NCBI RefSeq assembly: GCF_001611275.1
Contig: NZ_CP015080.1
Coordinates: 3,462,956 to 3,526,955 of the forward strand
Direction: 5' to 3'
Origin: Desulfuromonas sp. DDH964
GTDB taxonomy: Bacteria > Desulfobacterota > Desulfuromonadia > Desulfuromonadales > DDH964
DNA: 64,000 bases
In this document: positions 56,303-64,000 of the stretch, in pieces
Layout of the letters: each line of letters opens with the position of its first letter
How positions within the stretch are numbered: position 1 is the first letter of the stretch
Translations under genes and position numbers: made by a program
The notes under the pieces: model-generated
The model's database searches: none
What the model was told of the DNA's origin: nothing
The model's input: only the letters and a program-made list of their open reading frames with translations

Positions 56303-58213
56303 ATGTCATTATCGTTATCTCGTTTTCGCCTTTTTCTTCCCTACCTTGGCGCCTTTCTCGGCCTCAGCACGGTCCTGCGCACCCTGTTGCTGGTGCGCCA
56401 GGCCGCCGACCTCGCTCTGGCCCCTACCCACCTGGTGGCAATCTTCGGCATCGGCCTGCTTTATGACCTCGCTTTTTTTTCCTATCTCGCCACCCCCTTT
56501 CTGCTGCTGCTCATCTTTCTGCCTGAGCGCATCCTGCACAGCCGGCCGTTTCTCTGGGTCGTTTATGCGGCAACCTTCGCGTTCTGCTTCTTCCTCTTTT
56601 TCACCGCGACGGCCGAGTGGCTCTTCTGGGATGAGTTCGGGGTGCGCTTTAACTTCATTGCCGTCGACTACCTGATCTACCGCCGCGAAGTGACCGACAA
56701 CATCCTGCAATCCTACCCCTTTTTCCGCCTGGTCGGCGCGATGCTGCTGGCCAGCCTGCTCGTCCTGGCCCTGTTGCGCCGTTTCATCGTCCGCGCCCTC
56801 GCGGTTCGCCAGCCCTTCCGGCCGCGGTTGCGCCAGGGGCTTGCGCTGCTGCTGCTGCCGCTTCTCGCCGCCGGCCTCCTCGGCCAGCAGCTGCACGAGT
56901 TTTCGACCAACCGCTACCAGAACGAGCTGGCCGCCAACGGGCCTTACCAGTTCGTGGCGGCATTCCGCAACAACACCATGGACTATCGGCAATTCTATCG
57001 CCTCGGCGCCGATCGGGAGCTATCCGAGCGGCTGCGCCGCCTGCTGGCGGGATCAAACAGCCACTATACCAACGACGACACCTTCGATATCAGCCGTGAC
57101 ATTCGCGCCTCGGCCCCGAAGGAAGAGCTGAACGTCATCCTGATTACCGTGGAGAGCCTCAGCGCCGGGTTTCTCGGCAGTTTCGGCAACCAGGAGAACC
57201 TCACCCCGAACCTTGACCGGCTGGCCGCGCAGAGCCTCGTCTTCGATCACTTTTATGCCACTGGCACCCGTACCGTCCGCGGCCTCGAAGCGGTCACCCT
57301 TTCACTGCCGCCCACCCCCGGGCGGTCGATGGTCAAACGCCCCGACAACGCCAGGGTCTTCAACCTCGGCAAGGTCTTCAAGGACCACGGCTATGACCCG
57401 GTCTTCTTCTACGGTGGCTACGGCTACTTCGACAATATGAACGATTTCTTCGCCGGCAACGGCTATCGCACCATCGATCGGGCCGACTTCGCTTCCACCG
57501 AGGTGAACTTTGAAAATGCCTGGGGGATTGCCGATGGCGATCTGTTCAAGAAGGTGATCGCCGAAGCGGACCGGGACCATCGGAGTGGCCAGCCCTTCTT
57601 CTTCCAGGTGATGACGACCAGCAACCATCGTCCCTATACCTACCCGGAGGGGGTCATCGACATCCCCTCCGGCTCCGGGCGCGCCGGCGCGGTGAAGTAC
57701 ACCGACTACGCCCTCGGCCGCCTCCTCGAGGAAGCCAGCAACCATCCCTGGTTCAGCAAAACCGTCTTTGTCATTCTCGCCGACCACTGCGCCGGGAGCG
57801 CCGGCAGGGACGCCCTCCCCATCGCCAACTACCAGATCCCGCTTTTCATCTATGCGCCCGGGCACGTCGCTCCCGGGGTCAACCATACCCTCTCCAGCCA
57901 GATCGACGTGGCACCGACCCTCCTTGGCCTGCTCCATTTCAATTACCGCAGTCAGTTCTTCGGCCAGGACCTGCTGGCTCCGGCCCCCCGGGAACGGGCG
58001 CTGATCGGCAATTACCAGCGTCTTGGCCTGCTTGAAAGCGACCACCTCGCCTACCTCTCGCCCCAGCGCGAGATTACAGTGGTCGATCACCCGGGCCCCG
58101 GGGAACAATTCGAGGGGGAAGGCGAGGCCGCCACCCGGGCGATCATCGCGGACACCCAGGCTTACTATCAGGGCGCCGACTACCTGATCAGCCACCGGCT
58201 CAACCGCTGGTGA
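56303..58213 (+). CDS. LtaS-like sulfatase-fold membrane transferase
   Basis: A 636-residue inner-membrane protein. About five hydrophobic segments (8-30, 42-65, 68-90, 100-125 and 150-205) precede a periplasmic alkaline-phosphatase/sulfatase-type domain (about 270-600). It has VILITVESLSAGFLGSFG (metal Glu), the nucleophile Thr in YATGTRTVRGLEA, and VILADHCAGSAG (metal Asp-His). The family includes lipoteichoic acid synthase and, more distantly, OpgB and phosphoethanolamine transferases. Gram-negative members probably move phosphoglycerol or phosphoethanolamine onto an envelope glycan; the substrate is unknown. GAGGCCTAA is the ribosome site. Confidence 0.88.
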   Translation: MSLSLSRFRLFLPYLGAFLGLSTVLRTLLLVRQAADLALAPTHLVAIFGIGLLYDLAFFSYLATPFLLLLIFLPERILHSRPFLWVVYAATFAFCFFLFFTATAEWLFWDEFGVRFNFIAVDYLIYRREVTDNILQSYPFFRLVGAMLLASLLVLALLRRFIVRALAVRQPFRPRLRQGLALLLLPLLAAGLLGQQLHEFSTNRYQNELAANGPYQFVAAFRNNTMDYRQFYRLGADRELSERLRRLLAGSNSHYTNDDTFDISRDIRASAPKEELNVILITVESLSAGFLGSFGNQENLTPNLDRLAAQSLVFDHFYATGTRTVRGLEAVTLSLPPTPGRSMVKRPDNARVFNLGKVFKDHGYDPVFFYGGYGYFDNMNDFFAGNGYRTIDRADFASTEVNFENAWGIADGDLFKKVIAEADRDHRSGQPFFFQVMTTSNHRPYTYPEGVIDIPSGSGRAGAVKYTDYALGRLLEEASNHPWFSKTVFVILADHCAGSAGRDALPIANYQIPLFIYAPGHVAPGVNHTLSSQIDVAPTLLGLLHFNYRSQFFGQDLLAPAPRERALIGNYQRLGLLESDHLAYLSPQREITVVDHPGPGEQFEGEGEAATRAIIADTQAYYQGADYLISHRLNRW

Positions 58214-58223
58214 TCCCGCCGCC

Positions 58224-58276
58224 AGCCAGCAAAAAGCCCCCGCCGGGATCCCAGCGGGGGCTTTTTGCTGGCTGGC
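58224..58276. terminator. Bidirectional terminator
   Basis: A long palindrome: GCCAGCAAAAAGCCCCCGC is mirrored by GCGGGGGCTTTTTGCTGGC around a 10-nt loop (about 58225-58275). A- and T-runs on both arms let it serve both convergent genes. Confidence 0.93.
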
Positions 58277-58278
58277 GC

Positions 58279-60393
58279 TCAGCCCCGGTCGACCGGGGAC
58301 GGTCGCCGGAACAACTTTTCCACCTGGGCCACCGGCAGGGGACGGGCAAAGAAGAATCCCTGGGCCTGACGACAGCCCCGCTCCTGGAGAAAGCACCGTT
58401 GTCCTTCGTTTTCGACCCCTTCTGCGATAACACCGAAATTCATGCTTTCGGCCAGGGCGATGACCGAAGCGGCAATCGCCGCGTCATTCTTGTTGTTGGT
58501 CAGATCGCCGACAAAGATCCGGTCGATCTTGAGCTTGTTGATCGGCAGCCGGCGCAGGCAGCTTAAGGAAGAGTAGCCGGTGCCGAAATCGTCAATCGCC
58601 AGGGAAATGCCCATCCGGCTCAGTTCCGTCATGGTCTGGATCGCCGCCTCGACGTTGTCCATGATCATGCTCTCGGTCACTTCCAGCTCGAGGTAGCGGG
58701 CCTCCAGTCCCGATGCGGAGAGCGCCCGGGAGACCATCCGCAGCAGCAGGGCCTGCTGGAACATCCGCGGCGTGATGTTGATCGCCACTGGCATCGGCGG
58801 ATAGCCAGCCTCCTGCCAGATCCGGTTTTGCCGGCAGGCGGTGTGCAGCACCCAGTCACTCATCGCCAGGATCAGGCCGGTCTCCTCCGCCAGCGGGAGG
58901 AACTCGGCGGGGAGGAGCAGGCCGCGGGTCGGGTGGTTCCAGCGCAGCAGCGCCTCGGTGCCGATGAACTCGCCGCTTTCCATCTCCAACTGGGGCTGGT
59001 AGTAGATTTCCAACTCCCCGCGTTCGAGAGCCTGGTGCAGGCCGCTCTCGAGCAGCAGCATCTCCTGGGCCCGGGCATTCATGTCCGGGGTGTAGAACTG
59101 GAAATTGTTGCGGCCGCGCTCCTTGGCCCGGTACATGGCGACATCGGCGCATTTCATCAGTTCCTCGACGCTGGTGCCGTTGCTGGGGTAAAGGGCGATG
59201 CCGATGCTGGCAGTGGTATAGAGTTCAAAGCCGCCGACCCGGAAGGTCGGCAGTAGCCGTTTGATAATCTTTTTGGCCGCGGCGCTGGCAGCGTTCATCC
59301 CGTCGACCTCTTCCAGCAACAGGACGAATTCATCGCCGCCAAGGCGCGCCAGGGTATCGGCTTCGCGGGCGCAGCCGCGCAGCCGTCCGGCCACTTCGCG
59401 CAGCAGCTGGTCACCGACTTCATGGCCGAGGGAGTCATTCACCTTCTTGAACTGGTCGAGGTCAAGAAAGAGGATCGCCACCTGGTACGAAAGGCGCCGG
59501 GAACGGGCGATGGCATGGTTGAAACGATCCTGGAAGAGGAGCCGGTTGGGAAGCCCGGTCAAGGCGTCATGGTAGGCAAGATAGTTGAGATGCGCCTGGT
59601 TCTCGACCAGCCGCGCCTCGGTCTGCAGGCGGTCACTGACATCATGCAACGTCCCGTTGACCCGGATGGCCTTCCCCTCGCTGTCGCGCACCACCCGGGC
59701 CTGGGCGTGGACATGGCGAACCTGGCCGTCGGGCCAGAGAATCCGATGTTCGAGATTGAAATCCTGCGGGCCGTCTAACGACTCCTTCAGGGCGAGATCG
59801 ACCACCTGGCGCTCTTCGGGATGAACACGGGTGAGATAGCTGCGGTAATCGACGGCCTCTTCCGCAGGGAATCCGAACACGATCTGCGCCTCGGGAGAGA
59901 GGGTCAATTGGTCGCTTTGCAGGTCCCACTCCCAGTAGCCAAGACCGGCAATCTGCTGGGAGAGGAGGAGCCGTTCCTGATTTCGGCGCAATTCCTGGGC
60001 GACGCGGGCGGCTCGCAGCATGTACCGCACCCGGTAGCCGAGAATGGTCGGATCGACCGGCTTGGCAATGAAATCGGTGGCCCCGGATTCAAAGGTGAGG
60101 TGGATCAGCTCCGGGTCGGCTGTCACAGTCACCATCAGGATCGGGGTCAGATCCCCCCCGGGGAGTTTCCGCAACTCACGACAGGTAGCAAAACCATCGA
60201 TCCCCGGCAGATGAACGTCGAGCAGCACCCCCGCTGGCTCCCGTTCACGGAACTGGTCCACGGCTGCTTCGCCGCTGGCGGCCTCGACCACGGCAAATCC
60301 CGCGGCGACCAGTGCATCACACATCATGCGGCGAACCAGTTCATCGTCATCAACGACGAGGATCAGATTCAGCTGCCCTTCATGATTGCTCAT
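58279..60393 (-). CDS. REC-PAS-GGDEF-EAL c-di-GMP signalling protein
   Basis: A 704-residue protein. The start at ATG 60393 (MSNHEGQLNLILVVDDDE) follows TTGGAGGGTGTCGAC; an upstream ATG is less well placed. The receiver (1-130) has its acceptor Asp in GVLLDVHLPG. PAS spans about 145-260. The GGDEF domain (about 275-435) has an intact LGGDEFVLLLEE. The EAL domain (about 445-700) has an intact GTEALLRWNHP, VTESMIMDN, DDFGTGYSSLSCL and IAEGVENEGQ. Both cyclase and phosphodiesterase sites look competent; which one dominates is unknown. Confidence 0.95.
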   Translation of the reverse strand: MSNHEGQLNLILVVDDDELVRRMMCDALVAAGFAVVEAASGEAAVDQFREREPAGVLLDVHLPGIDGFATCRELRKLPGGDLTPILMVTVTADPELIHLTFESGATDFIAKPVDPTILGYRVRYMLRAARVAQELRRNQERLLLSQQIAGLGYWEWDLQSDQLTLSPEAQIVFGFPAEEAVDYRSYLTRVHPEERQVVDLALKESLDGPQDFNLEHRILWPDGQVRHVHAQARVVRDSEGKAIRVNGTLHDVSDRLQTEARLVENQAHLNYLAYHDALTGLPNRLLFQDRFNHAIARSRRLSYQVAILFLDLDQFKKVNDSLGHEVGDQLLREVAGRLRGCAREADTLARLGGDEFVLLLEEVDGMNAASAAAKKIIKRLLPTFRVGGFELYTTASIGIALYPSNGTSVEELMKCADVAMYRAKERGRNNFQFYTPDMNARAQEMLLLESGLHQALERGELEIYYQPQLEMESGEFIGTEALLRWNHPTRGLLLPAEFLPLAEETGLILAMSDWVLHTACRQNRIWQEAGYPPMPVAINITPRMFQQALLLRMVSRALSASGLEARYLELEVTESMIMDNVEAAIQTMTELSRMGISLAIDDFGTGYSSLSCLRRLPINKLKIDRIFVGDLTNNKNDAAIAASVIALAESMNFGVIAEGVENEGQRCFLQERGCRQAQGFFFARPLPVAQVEKLFRRPSPVDRG

Positions 60394-60652
60394 GTCGACA
60401 CCCTCCAAGGCCTGCAACGAGAGGACCCCGCCCGCCTCAATCATTTTATCGTCACGAAACATCGCAATCCCCCGGCAACCACCCGCAATTGCCTATAATT
60501 GAAGCGCCGGGATGGCAGATGTCAAGGCATCGGGCCGAATGAGCAGGGAACCGTTCCGGGTGCCGCCAACCGGTTCCGGTGAGTGGTTCCGGTGAGTTGA
60601 CTGCCCGGTCGATTCGGTTAGAATCTAATAAATCCAGACTGGGAGGTTCTCC

Positions 60653-60832
60653 ATGGCCGAGAATGACTGCACCAACCCCGAAGAACACTGCGAGTTGCAC
60701 GCCTGTCAGCTGCAGTACAAGGAAATGAAGCCGGAAATAGCGAAAATGTTTGAAAATCCTCGGTTCTCCTGCACCAATTGTGGCGTCAAGGTCCACGATG
60801 AAGAGAACGTCTGCCGTCCGAAAGCGCTTTAG
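60653..60832 (+). CDS. Small Cys-rich protein (59 aa)
   Basis: ATG 60653 with GGGAGGTTCTCC upstream. It starts MAENDCTNPEEHCELHACQL, then has a charged helix and a C-terminal SCTNCGVKVHDEENVCRPKA. Six cysteines include a CxxCG knuckle, suggesting a zinc or Fe-S site. A strong terminator follows at 60855. The family is not recognised, but it carries all the marks of an expressed gene. Confidence 0.78.
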   Translation: MAENDCTNPEEHCELHACQLQYKEMKPEIAKMFENPRFSCTNCGVKVHDEENVCRPKAL

Positions 60833-60854
60833 CACCAGCGCGACCTGGCCCAAG

Positions 60855-60903
60855 AAAGCCGCCGCGGATGACCCGGGAAAGGTCATCCGCGGCGGCTTTT
60901 TTG
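60855..60903 (+). terminator. Intrinsic terminator after the 59-aa gene
   Basis: An 18-bp perfect stem (60857-60874 with 60881-60898) whose arms begin AGCCGCCGCGGATGACC ends in TTTTTT (60897-60902). Confidence 0.92.
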
Positions 60904-60916
60904 GGTTGAGTGGAGT

Positions 60917-61143
60917 TCAGGCCCGGATGAAACCGAGGAATTTGGCGGCAAGGATGAGGGTAATGCCGAAAATTTCGTGGGCGGCGGTCGGCCGCTGAAA
61001 GAAGAGCACATCCCAGTTGCAGGAGAGGGCCGGCTGCAACAGCAACACCAGGCTCGCCACCGTCGCCGGGGTTTCACGCATCGCCGATGAGATCAGCGAC
61101 CAGCCGAGGGTGGTGCTGTCGGGGATTAAAGCGGAGTCATGGG
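60917..61143 (-). pseudogene. C-terminal remnant of an EamA/DMT-family transporter
   Basis: Minus strand, ending at TGA 60917-60919. It reads LGWSLISSAMRETPATVASL, then LVLLLQPALSCNWDVLFF and ITLILAAKFLGFIRA. This is the last two-helix stretch of an EamA permease. The first eight or so helices are absent: the upstream sequence passes directly into the thioesterase gene. It is a 5'-truncated fossil of about 70 codons. Confidence 0.7.
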
Positions 61144-61156
61144 GCCCCCGGGAATA

Positions 61157-61645
61157 TCATTTGCCGGGAATGGTGATACACAGGCAGTCGGCTTCGGCGA
61201 AGACGGTCTCGCCATGGCAGATGCGGCCGCGCACCATCACCTTGCGGCCCGCTGCGGAGATCACGTCGCTTTCGATCGTCACCACCTGTTCCAGGGGGAG
61301 CAGGTTGCGGAAACTGACGTTGAGATTTCCCACCACCACCGGATGGCCTGCGGTCCAGGCCGCCAGACCGAGCACTTCATCGAGGACCGCAGCCATCGAG
61401 CCGCCGTGGGCGTGGCCGGGAGGCCCTTCGGTTTCCGGGCCGAACCAGCAGCGGGCCCGCAGCCGACCGGCGTCATCGCGGAAATAGCGAATCCGGTAGC
61501 GATTCCCTTCCGGTTCCCCGGAAACAAACCGCAGCGAAGCGCCAACCAGTGCCGGCGCATCGAAGGGGCGCCAGTCCTTTTCGCCAGCGAGATCGACGGC
61601 CGGCCGTGCCGCCTCCTTTTCCAGGCTCTTTGCTTCTTTTGTCAC
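61157..61645 (-). CDS. PaaI-type hotdog thioesterase
   Basis: A 162-residue hotdog-fold protein. The family motif appears as PPGHAHGGSMAAVLDEVLGL (near 80), where HGG and the Asp/Glu form the catalytic helix. NLNVSFRNLLPLE and the C-terminal strands fit PaaI/YdiI-like acyl-CoA thioesterases. The acyl substrate is unknown. It lies 54 bp downstream of an outer-membrane protein gene. Confidence 0.88.
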   Translation of the reverse strand: MTKEAKSLEKEAARPAVDLAGEKDWRPFDAPALVGASLRFVSGEPEGNRYRIRYFRDDAGRLRARCWFGPETEGPPGHAHGGSMAAVLDEVLGLAAWTAGHPVVVGNLNVSFRNLLPLEQVVTIESDVISAAGRKVMVRGRICHGETVFAEADCLCITIPGK

Positions 61646-61699
61646 AGCTGCTCTCCTCTACCCCCACGGGGGCGGTTTTCGGAATCGTTACCGCAGACA

Positions 61700-62638
61700 T
61701 CAGAATTCGATGTTCGGTCGCAATACCACAGTGAAAGACTGGTCTTCCGGCTCCCGGTAACGTTCGGCGTAGCGACTGGCACTCTGCCAGATACAGCCGA
61801 TGTCGAGGCTCAGGGCAAGCCTGGCGCCACGCAGGGGGAATTTCTTGCCCACCACCACCTCCTGGCCGAGGAAACGTCCGTCGGCCAGGGAAAAATCGGT
61901 TTTCAGGTTGATCTCGCTGTTCTCAAGCCAGGAGAAGATTGCCCCCTGAAAATCGAGCAGGCTGCGGCGCAGGCCGATGTAGGCTATATCGGCAATCCCG
62001 GAGTTCTCGTGCAGCTTGGCGCCGAGACGAAAACTCCAGTGGTGGCTCAGGTCTTCGAATTTGCGATCCCCCTTCAGCTTCCACTCCGCTTCCAGCCAGC
62101 GATCGTCAATCATGACATTGTCCTTGATATGCTGGCTGCCGACACTGAAGAGGTAGCCCATATACCCCTTGTTGGTCTCCAGGCGGCTCTCCCCGCGCCG
62201 GACAAAGGTCGCGACATTGCCGAAGAAGAGGGTCGCCGCATAGGGCTCCTGAAAGCCGGCCGTTACCGATTCGACAAGATTGAAACCATCGAAATCGGTC
62301 TGATCGTAGAAGGAGCGCTGGTGCTTTTTCAGGTAGACGCCAAGGATCGGCATCGGGTTGAGACTCAGCTCGACCAGGGCGAAGCGCGGCGGCCAGGAGG
62401 TAAGGAGGAGGTGGCGGTAGATTGCCGCCTCCGACTGCTCGGCGAGGTCGGGAATCGGGGCCTGGGTCAGCGGCAAAAAGAGACCGACGTTGGAATAGTA
62501 GGCGTCGAGTTCCCAGACCACCTCGGCCCCTGGCGGCGGTCCTTCCGCGGCCCGAGCCGCGCCACCCCAGGCCAGGAGCAGCCCGGAGAGGCAAAGAGCA
62601 ACCAAAGATCGGTGCTGCTGGAGAATCGATCGAATCAA
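61700..62638 (-). CDS. Exported beta-rich protein, probable outer-membrane protein
   Basis: A 312-residue protein. The start is taken as TTG 62638, because GGAG lies 8 nt upstream and the signal peptide begins there (MIRSILQQHRSLVALCLSG), with cleavage after GGAARA. A GTG three codons upstream is an alternative. The mature protein is a run of amphipathic strands (AAIYRHLLLTSWPPRFALVE, RLALSLDIGC) and ends in Phe (VVLRPNIEF), the C-terminal signature recognised by the Bam machinery. It is probably a 12- to 14-strand barrel of unknown function. Confidence 0.78.
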   Translation of the reverse strand: MIRSILQQHRSLVALCLSGLLLAWGGAARAAEGPPPGAEVVWELDAYYSNVGLFLPLTQAPIPDLAEQSEAAIYRHLLLTSWPPRFALVELSLNPMPILGVYLKKHQRSFYDQTDFDGFNLVESVTAGFQEPYAATLFFGNVATFVRRGESRLETNKGYMGYLFSVGSQHIKDNVMIDDRWLEAEWKLKGDRKFEDLSHHWSFRLGAKLHENSGIADIAYIGLRRSLLDFQGAIFSWLENSEINLKTDFSLADGRFLGQEVVVGKKFPLRGARLALSLDIGCIWQSASRYAERYREPEDQSFTVVLRPNIEF

Positions 62639-62889
62639 TGCAACCACTCCGTGCTCAGGTTCCTCTCGGATTGCTGCAAGGTAGCAGATTATGCCGCGGC
62701 TGTCATGCCCGGAAAGGGCGGCACGGGACGATGAAGCAGCGGCAGGAAAATGAGACACCGTCTCGCTGAGCCTAAATGGTAATATTTCCCATTTATTTTT
62801 TGACAGAGCCGCAACCCGGCTACTCTTCATTTCCGCGCGAATTCTGCTAAATATCCAATTTAGAACACTATTATTCGTTTTCCCCGGGC

Positions 62890-62918
62890 TTGACACGGTT
62901 TTCGATTGGTCATACCAT
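62890..62918 (+). promoter_or_regulatory. Promoter of the 76-aa gene
   Basis: TTGACA (62890-62895), 17-bp spacer, TACCAT (62913-62918). It lies 40 bp before the start codon in an AT-rich region. Confidence 0.65.
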
Positions 62919-62957
62919 TGATCAATATTTCGTCAGCCTTATGGATGAGGAGTCTTC

Positions 62958-63188
62958 ATGGCAAGTCCTGGTTTCAATCTGCTGCAAAGCCTCTACTGTC
63001 TTTTCCGCCGCCAACTGTTGCGTCGTAATCATACCCTGGCGAACAACTGGGCCGGCCAGAGCCTGACCACGCCACCGGCCCTGAATGGCCCCACAGACAA
63101 CAATGAGGCATCTTTTCACATCGAACTCTCCGGGCGCCACCGGCGCAAACTGCTGCGCGCCCTGCACCTGAGCGGAATTCGCCATTGA
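62958..63188 (+). CDS. Small basic hypothetical protein (76 aa)
   Basis: ATG 62958 with GATGAGGAGTCTTC upstream. It begins MASPGFNLLQSLYCLFRRQL with an amphipathic, Arg-rich N-terminus, then a polar middle and an Arg/His-rich end (SGRHRRKLLRALHLSGIRH). No family is recognised. A promoter, a good ribosome site and a terminator frame it precisely, so it is very likely expressed. It may be a small regulator or membrane-associated peptide. Confidence 0.65.
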   Translation: MASPGFNLLQSLYCLFRRQLLRRNHTLANNWAGQSLTTPPALNGPTDNNEASFHIELSGRHRRKLLRALHLSGIRH

Positions 63189-63213
63189 CCGGCGATCCTG
63201 CCACCTGCTAACG

Positions 63214-63250
63214 CAAAAACGCCGGGCCCCGCAAGGGCCCGGCGTTTTTG
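63214..63250. terminator. Bidirectional terminator
   Basis: CAAAAACGCCGGGCCC pairs with GGGCCCGGCGTTTTTG around CGCAA (63214-63250). It separates the convergent 76-aa gene and the zinc-ribbon gene and works on both strands. Confidence 0.92.
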
Positions 63251-63269
63251 CCTTCCCGGCAGCAATCGC

Positions 63270-63734
63270 TCAGAAGAAACCCTGGCGGCTGTAAAGACGC
63301 AGGTCCCGGCCACTGATGATTTCGGCATGCAGGCAGCCGATCCGCCGGCAGATGCCGATAATATTGGCATAATCGGCCTTTGGGGTGGTGAAAAGGGTGA
63401 CCAGATCGGCGCCGCAGGGGCAGGCGTTATAGACCGGGAAAGGCTCCGCGCAGGTCGGGCAGCAGAGATCGACCACCTCCCCCTCGATCCGCTCGAAGTC
63501 GAAGAAGCTGCGGTTCTTGTCCCCGATGATCGGACTCAGCGACAGCAAACCCTGGCGATCACCGCCCGCCAAGCGGATGGTCAGCCCTGCCAGGCCGTCA
63601 AAGGTCGCCAGGTCGGTCAGCAGACTGTGGCCGTTATGACAATAGCATTCGCCCACCAGGCGATCGCGCACCTTTTCTTCGTCGGTGCTGACCCCCCGGG
63701 ATTGCCCTTCGCGCCCCTTCCTGAACAGTCCCAT
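63270..63734 (-). CDS. Cys-rich zinc-ribbon-like hypothetical protein
   Basis: A 154-residue protein. ATG 63734 follows GGGAGGAGAGGGCG. Cys pairs occur at CYCHNGH (near 30), CCPTCAEPF (near 91), ACPCGADL (near 104) and ICRRIGC (near 128). The layout looks like two zinc ribbons or an Fe-S site. No family is recognised. It has its own promoter and terminator. Confidence 0.75.
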   Translation of the reverse strand: MGLFRKGREGQSRGVSTDEEKVRDRLVGECYCHNGHSLLTDLATFDGLAGLTIRLAGGDRQGLLSLSPIIGDKNRSFFDFERIEGEVVDLCCPTCAEPFPVYNACPCGADLVTLFTTPKADYANIIGICRRIGCLHAEIISGRDLRLYSRQGFF

Positions 63735-63798
63735 CGCCCTCTCCTCCCGTTCTTATCCAGTCCGTTTCGACTAGAAGCCGCACCGCTGCGGCGCAGCC

Positions 63799-63828
63799 AG
63801 TATATGCCGGAACCTCACCCGCTTCCAA
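63799..63828 (-). promoter_or_regulatory. Candidate promoter of the zinc-ribbon gene
   Basis: Minus strand TTGGAA (63823-63828), 18-bp spacer, TATACT (63799-63804), about 65 bp upstream of the ATG at 63734. Confidence 0.5.
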
Positions 63829-63923
63829 GTTGAAAGTAGTGCAGTGTTTGCCGGGGGGCTCCTTGCGGGCCGGCGAGAATGAGAGTGGTCCGCCCGGGCT
63901 CGCCCGCGGCACACTTGAACGAA

Positions 63924-64000
63924 TTAATCGTCGCTGAAATCGATCGCCTGCATCGGGCAGGCGGCGATGCAGATGCCGTCAAAATCGCAGCGACTCTCGT
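63924..64000 (-). CDS. C-terminal end of a 4Fe-4S ferredoxin-like protein
   Basis: Only the last 25 codons are inside the window: ESRCDFDGICIAACPMQAID, then FSDD and TAA. The CxxxCP ending is the last part of a 4Fe-4S cluster motif as in bacterial ferredoxins or Fe-S subunits. The rest lies beyond the right edge, so size and partners cannot be judged. Confidence 0.7.
   Translation of the reverse strand, partial: ESRCDFDGICIAACPMQAIDFSDD

Noticed and set aside
58279..60462. Upstream ATG at 60462 as the start of the REC-PAS-GGDEF-EAL protein
   Set aside because: ATG 60393 has TTGGAGGG at good spacing and fits the start of the receiver domain; the longer N-terminus has neither.

Overview
The window is high-GC DNA from a bacterium of the Desulfuromonadales (Geobacter/Desulfuromonas/Pelobacter-like deltaproteobacteria). 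This is inferred from gene content and order: GatB/YqeY-cvpA-mutS2-dnaG-rpoD, a compact his operon joined to murA-prmC-prfA-thyX-rpmE-rho, flavin-dependent thymidylate synthase ThyX, short-form HisG, tRNA 2-selenouridine synthase and many c-di-GMP and two-component genes. The assignment comes from reading only; no database search was run.

Region 1 (1-24445) is one long, almost unbroken minus-strand run of housekeeping genes. In transcription order: GluQ-RS, a lipoprotein, rho (with its own promoter and a leader of about 320 nt), rpmE, thyX, prfA, prmC, murA, hisG-D-B-H-A-F-E, GatB/YqeY, cvpA, mutS2, dnaG, rpoD, a CAU tRNA with its own promoter and terminator, a Nif3-family protein, a zinc-ribbon coiled-coil protein, rnpB (RNase P RNA), a Cys-rich protein and a LOG-family protein cut by the left edge. 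REP-like hairpin repeats interrupt the his operon.

Region 2 (24701-37388) holds a single-domain response regulator, an Fe-S-type Rrf2 repressor, a divergent ammonium transporter and a complete assimilatory sulfur pathway. CysDN make APS, an Fe-S APS reductase makes sulfite, a siroheme reductase makes sulfide and CysK makes cysteine. Two SAM-I riboswitches, each with its own promoter and terminator, follow: the first precedes two cystathionine-gamma-synthase-family genes and the second precedes metX. CysN carries a degenerate APS-kinase-like tail that has lost its P-loop.

Region 3 (37479-47398) is accessory. An IS1111-type IS110-family element of 1652 bp has split a plsY-like gene; removing it at the inferred ends restores the plsY frame exactly. 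Next to it lies a minus-strand pair: a 962-residue lipoprotein with four BACON-like repeats, and upstream of it a 1124-residue regulator that combines a MalT-like STAND ATPase, a helical/HEAT region and a C-terminal SARP-type DNA-binding/BTAD module. The promoter between them carries two copies of a decamer at 11-bp spacing just upstream of a -10, which is the geometry of SARP operators. A small Cys-rich protein and mnmH follow.

Region 4 (47523-64000) has initiator tRNA-fMet, then a signalling block (structured leader RNA, sensor kinase, response regulator, PAS/degenerate-GGDEF protein, REC-PAS-kinase, a kinase remnant, REC-HD-GYP). A QseBC/PmrAB-like two-component pair is divergent from an LtaS-like sulfatase-fold transferase with a perfect PmrA-type box between them. 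A REC-PAS-GGDEF-EAL protein, small Cys-rich and hypothetical genes, a PaaI-type thioesterase, an EamA remnant, an outer-membrane protein and the end of a ferredoxin-like gene complete the window. No CRISPR array, prophage or replication origin was seen.
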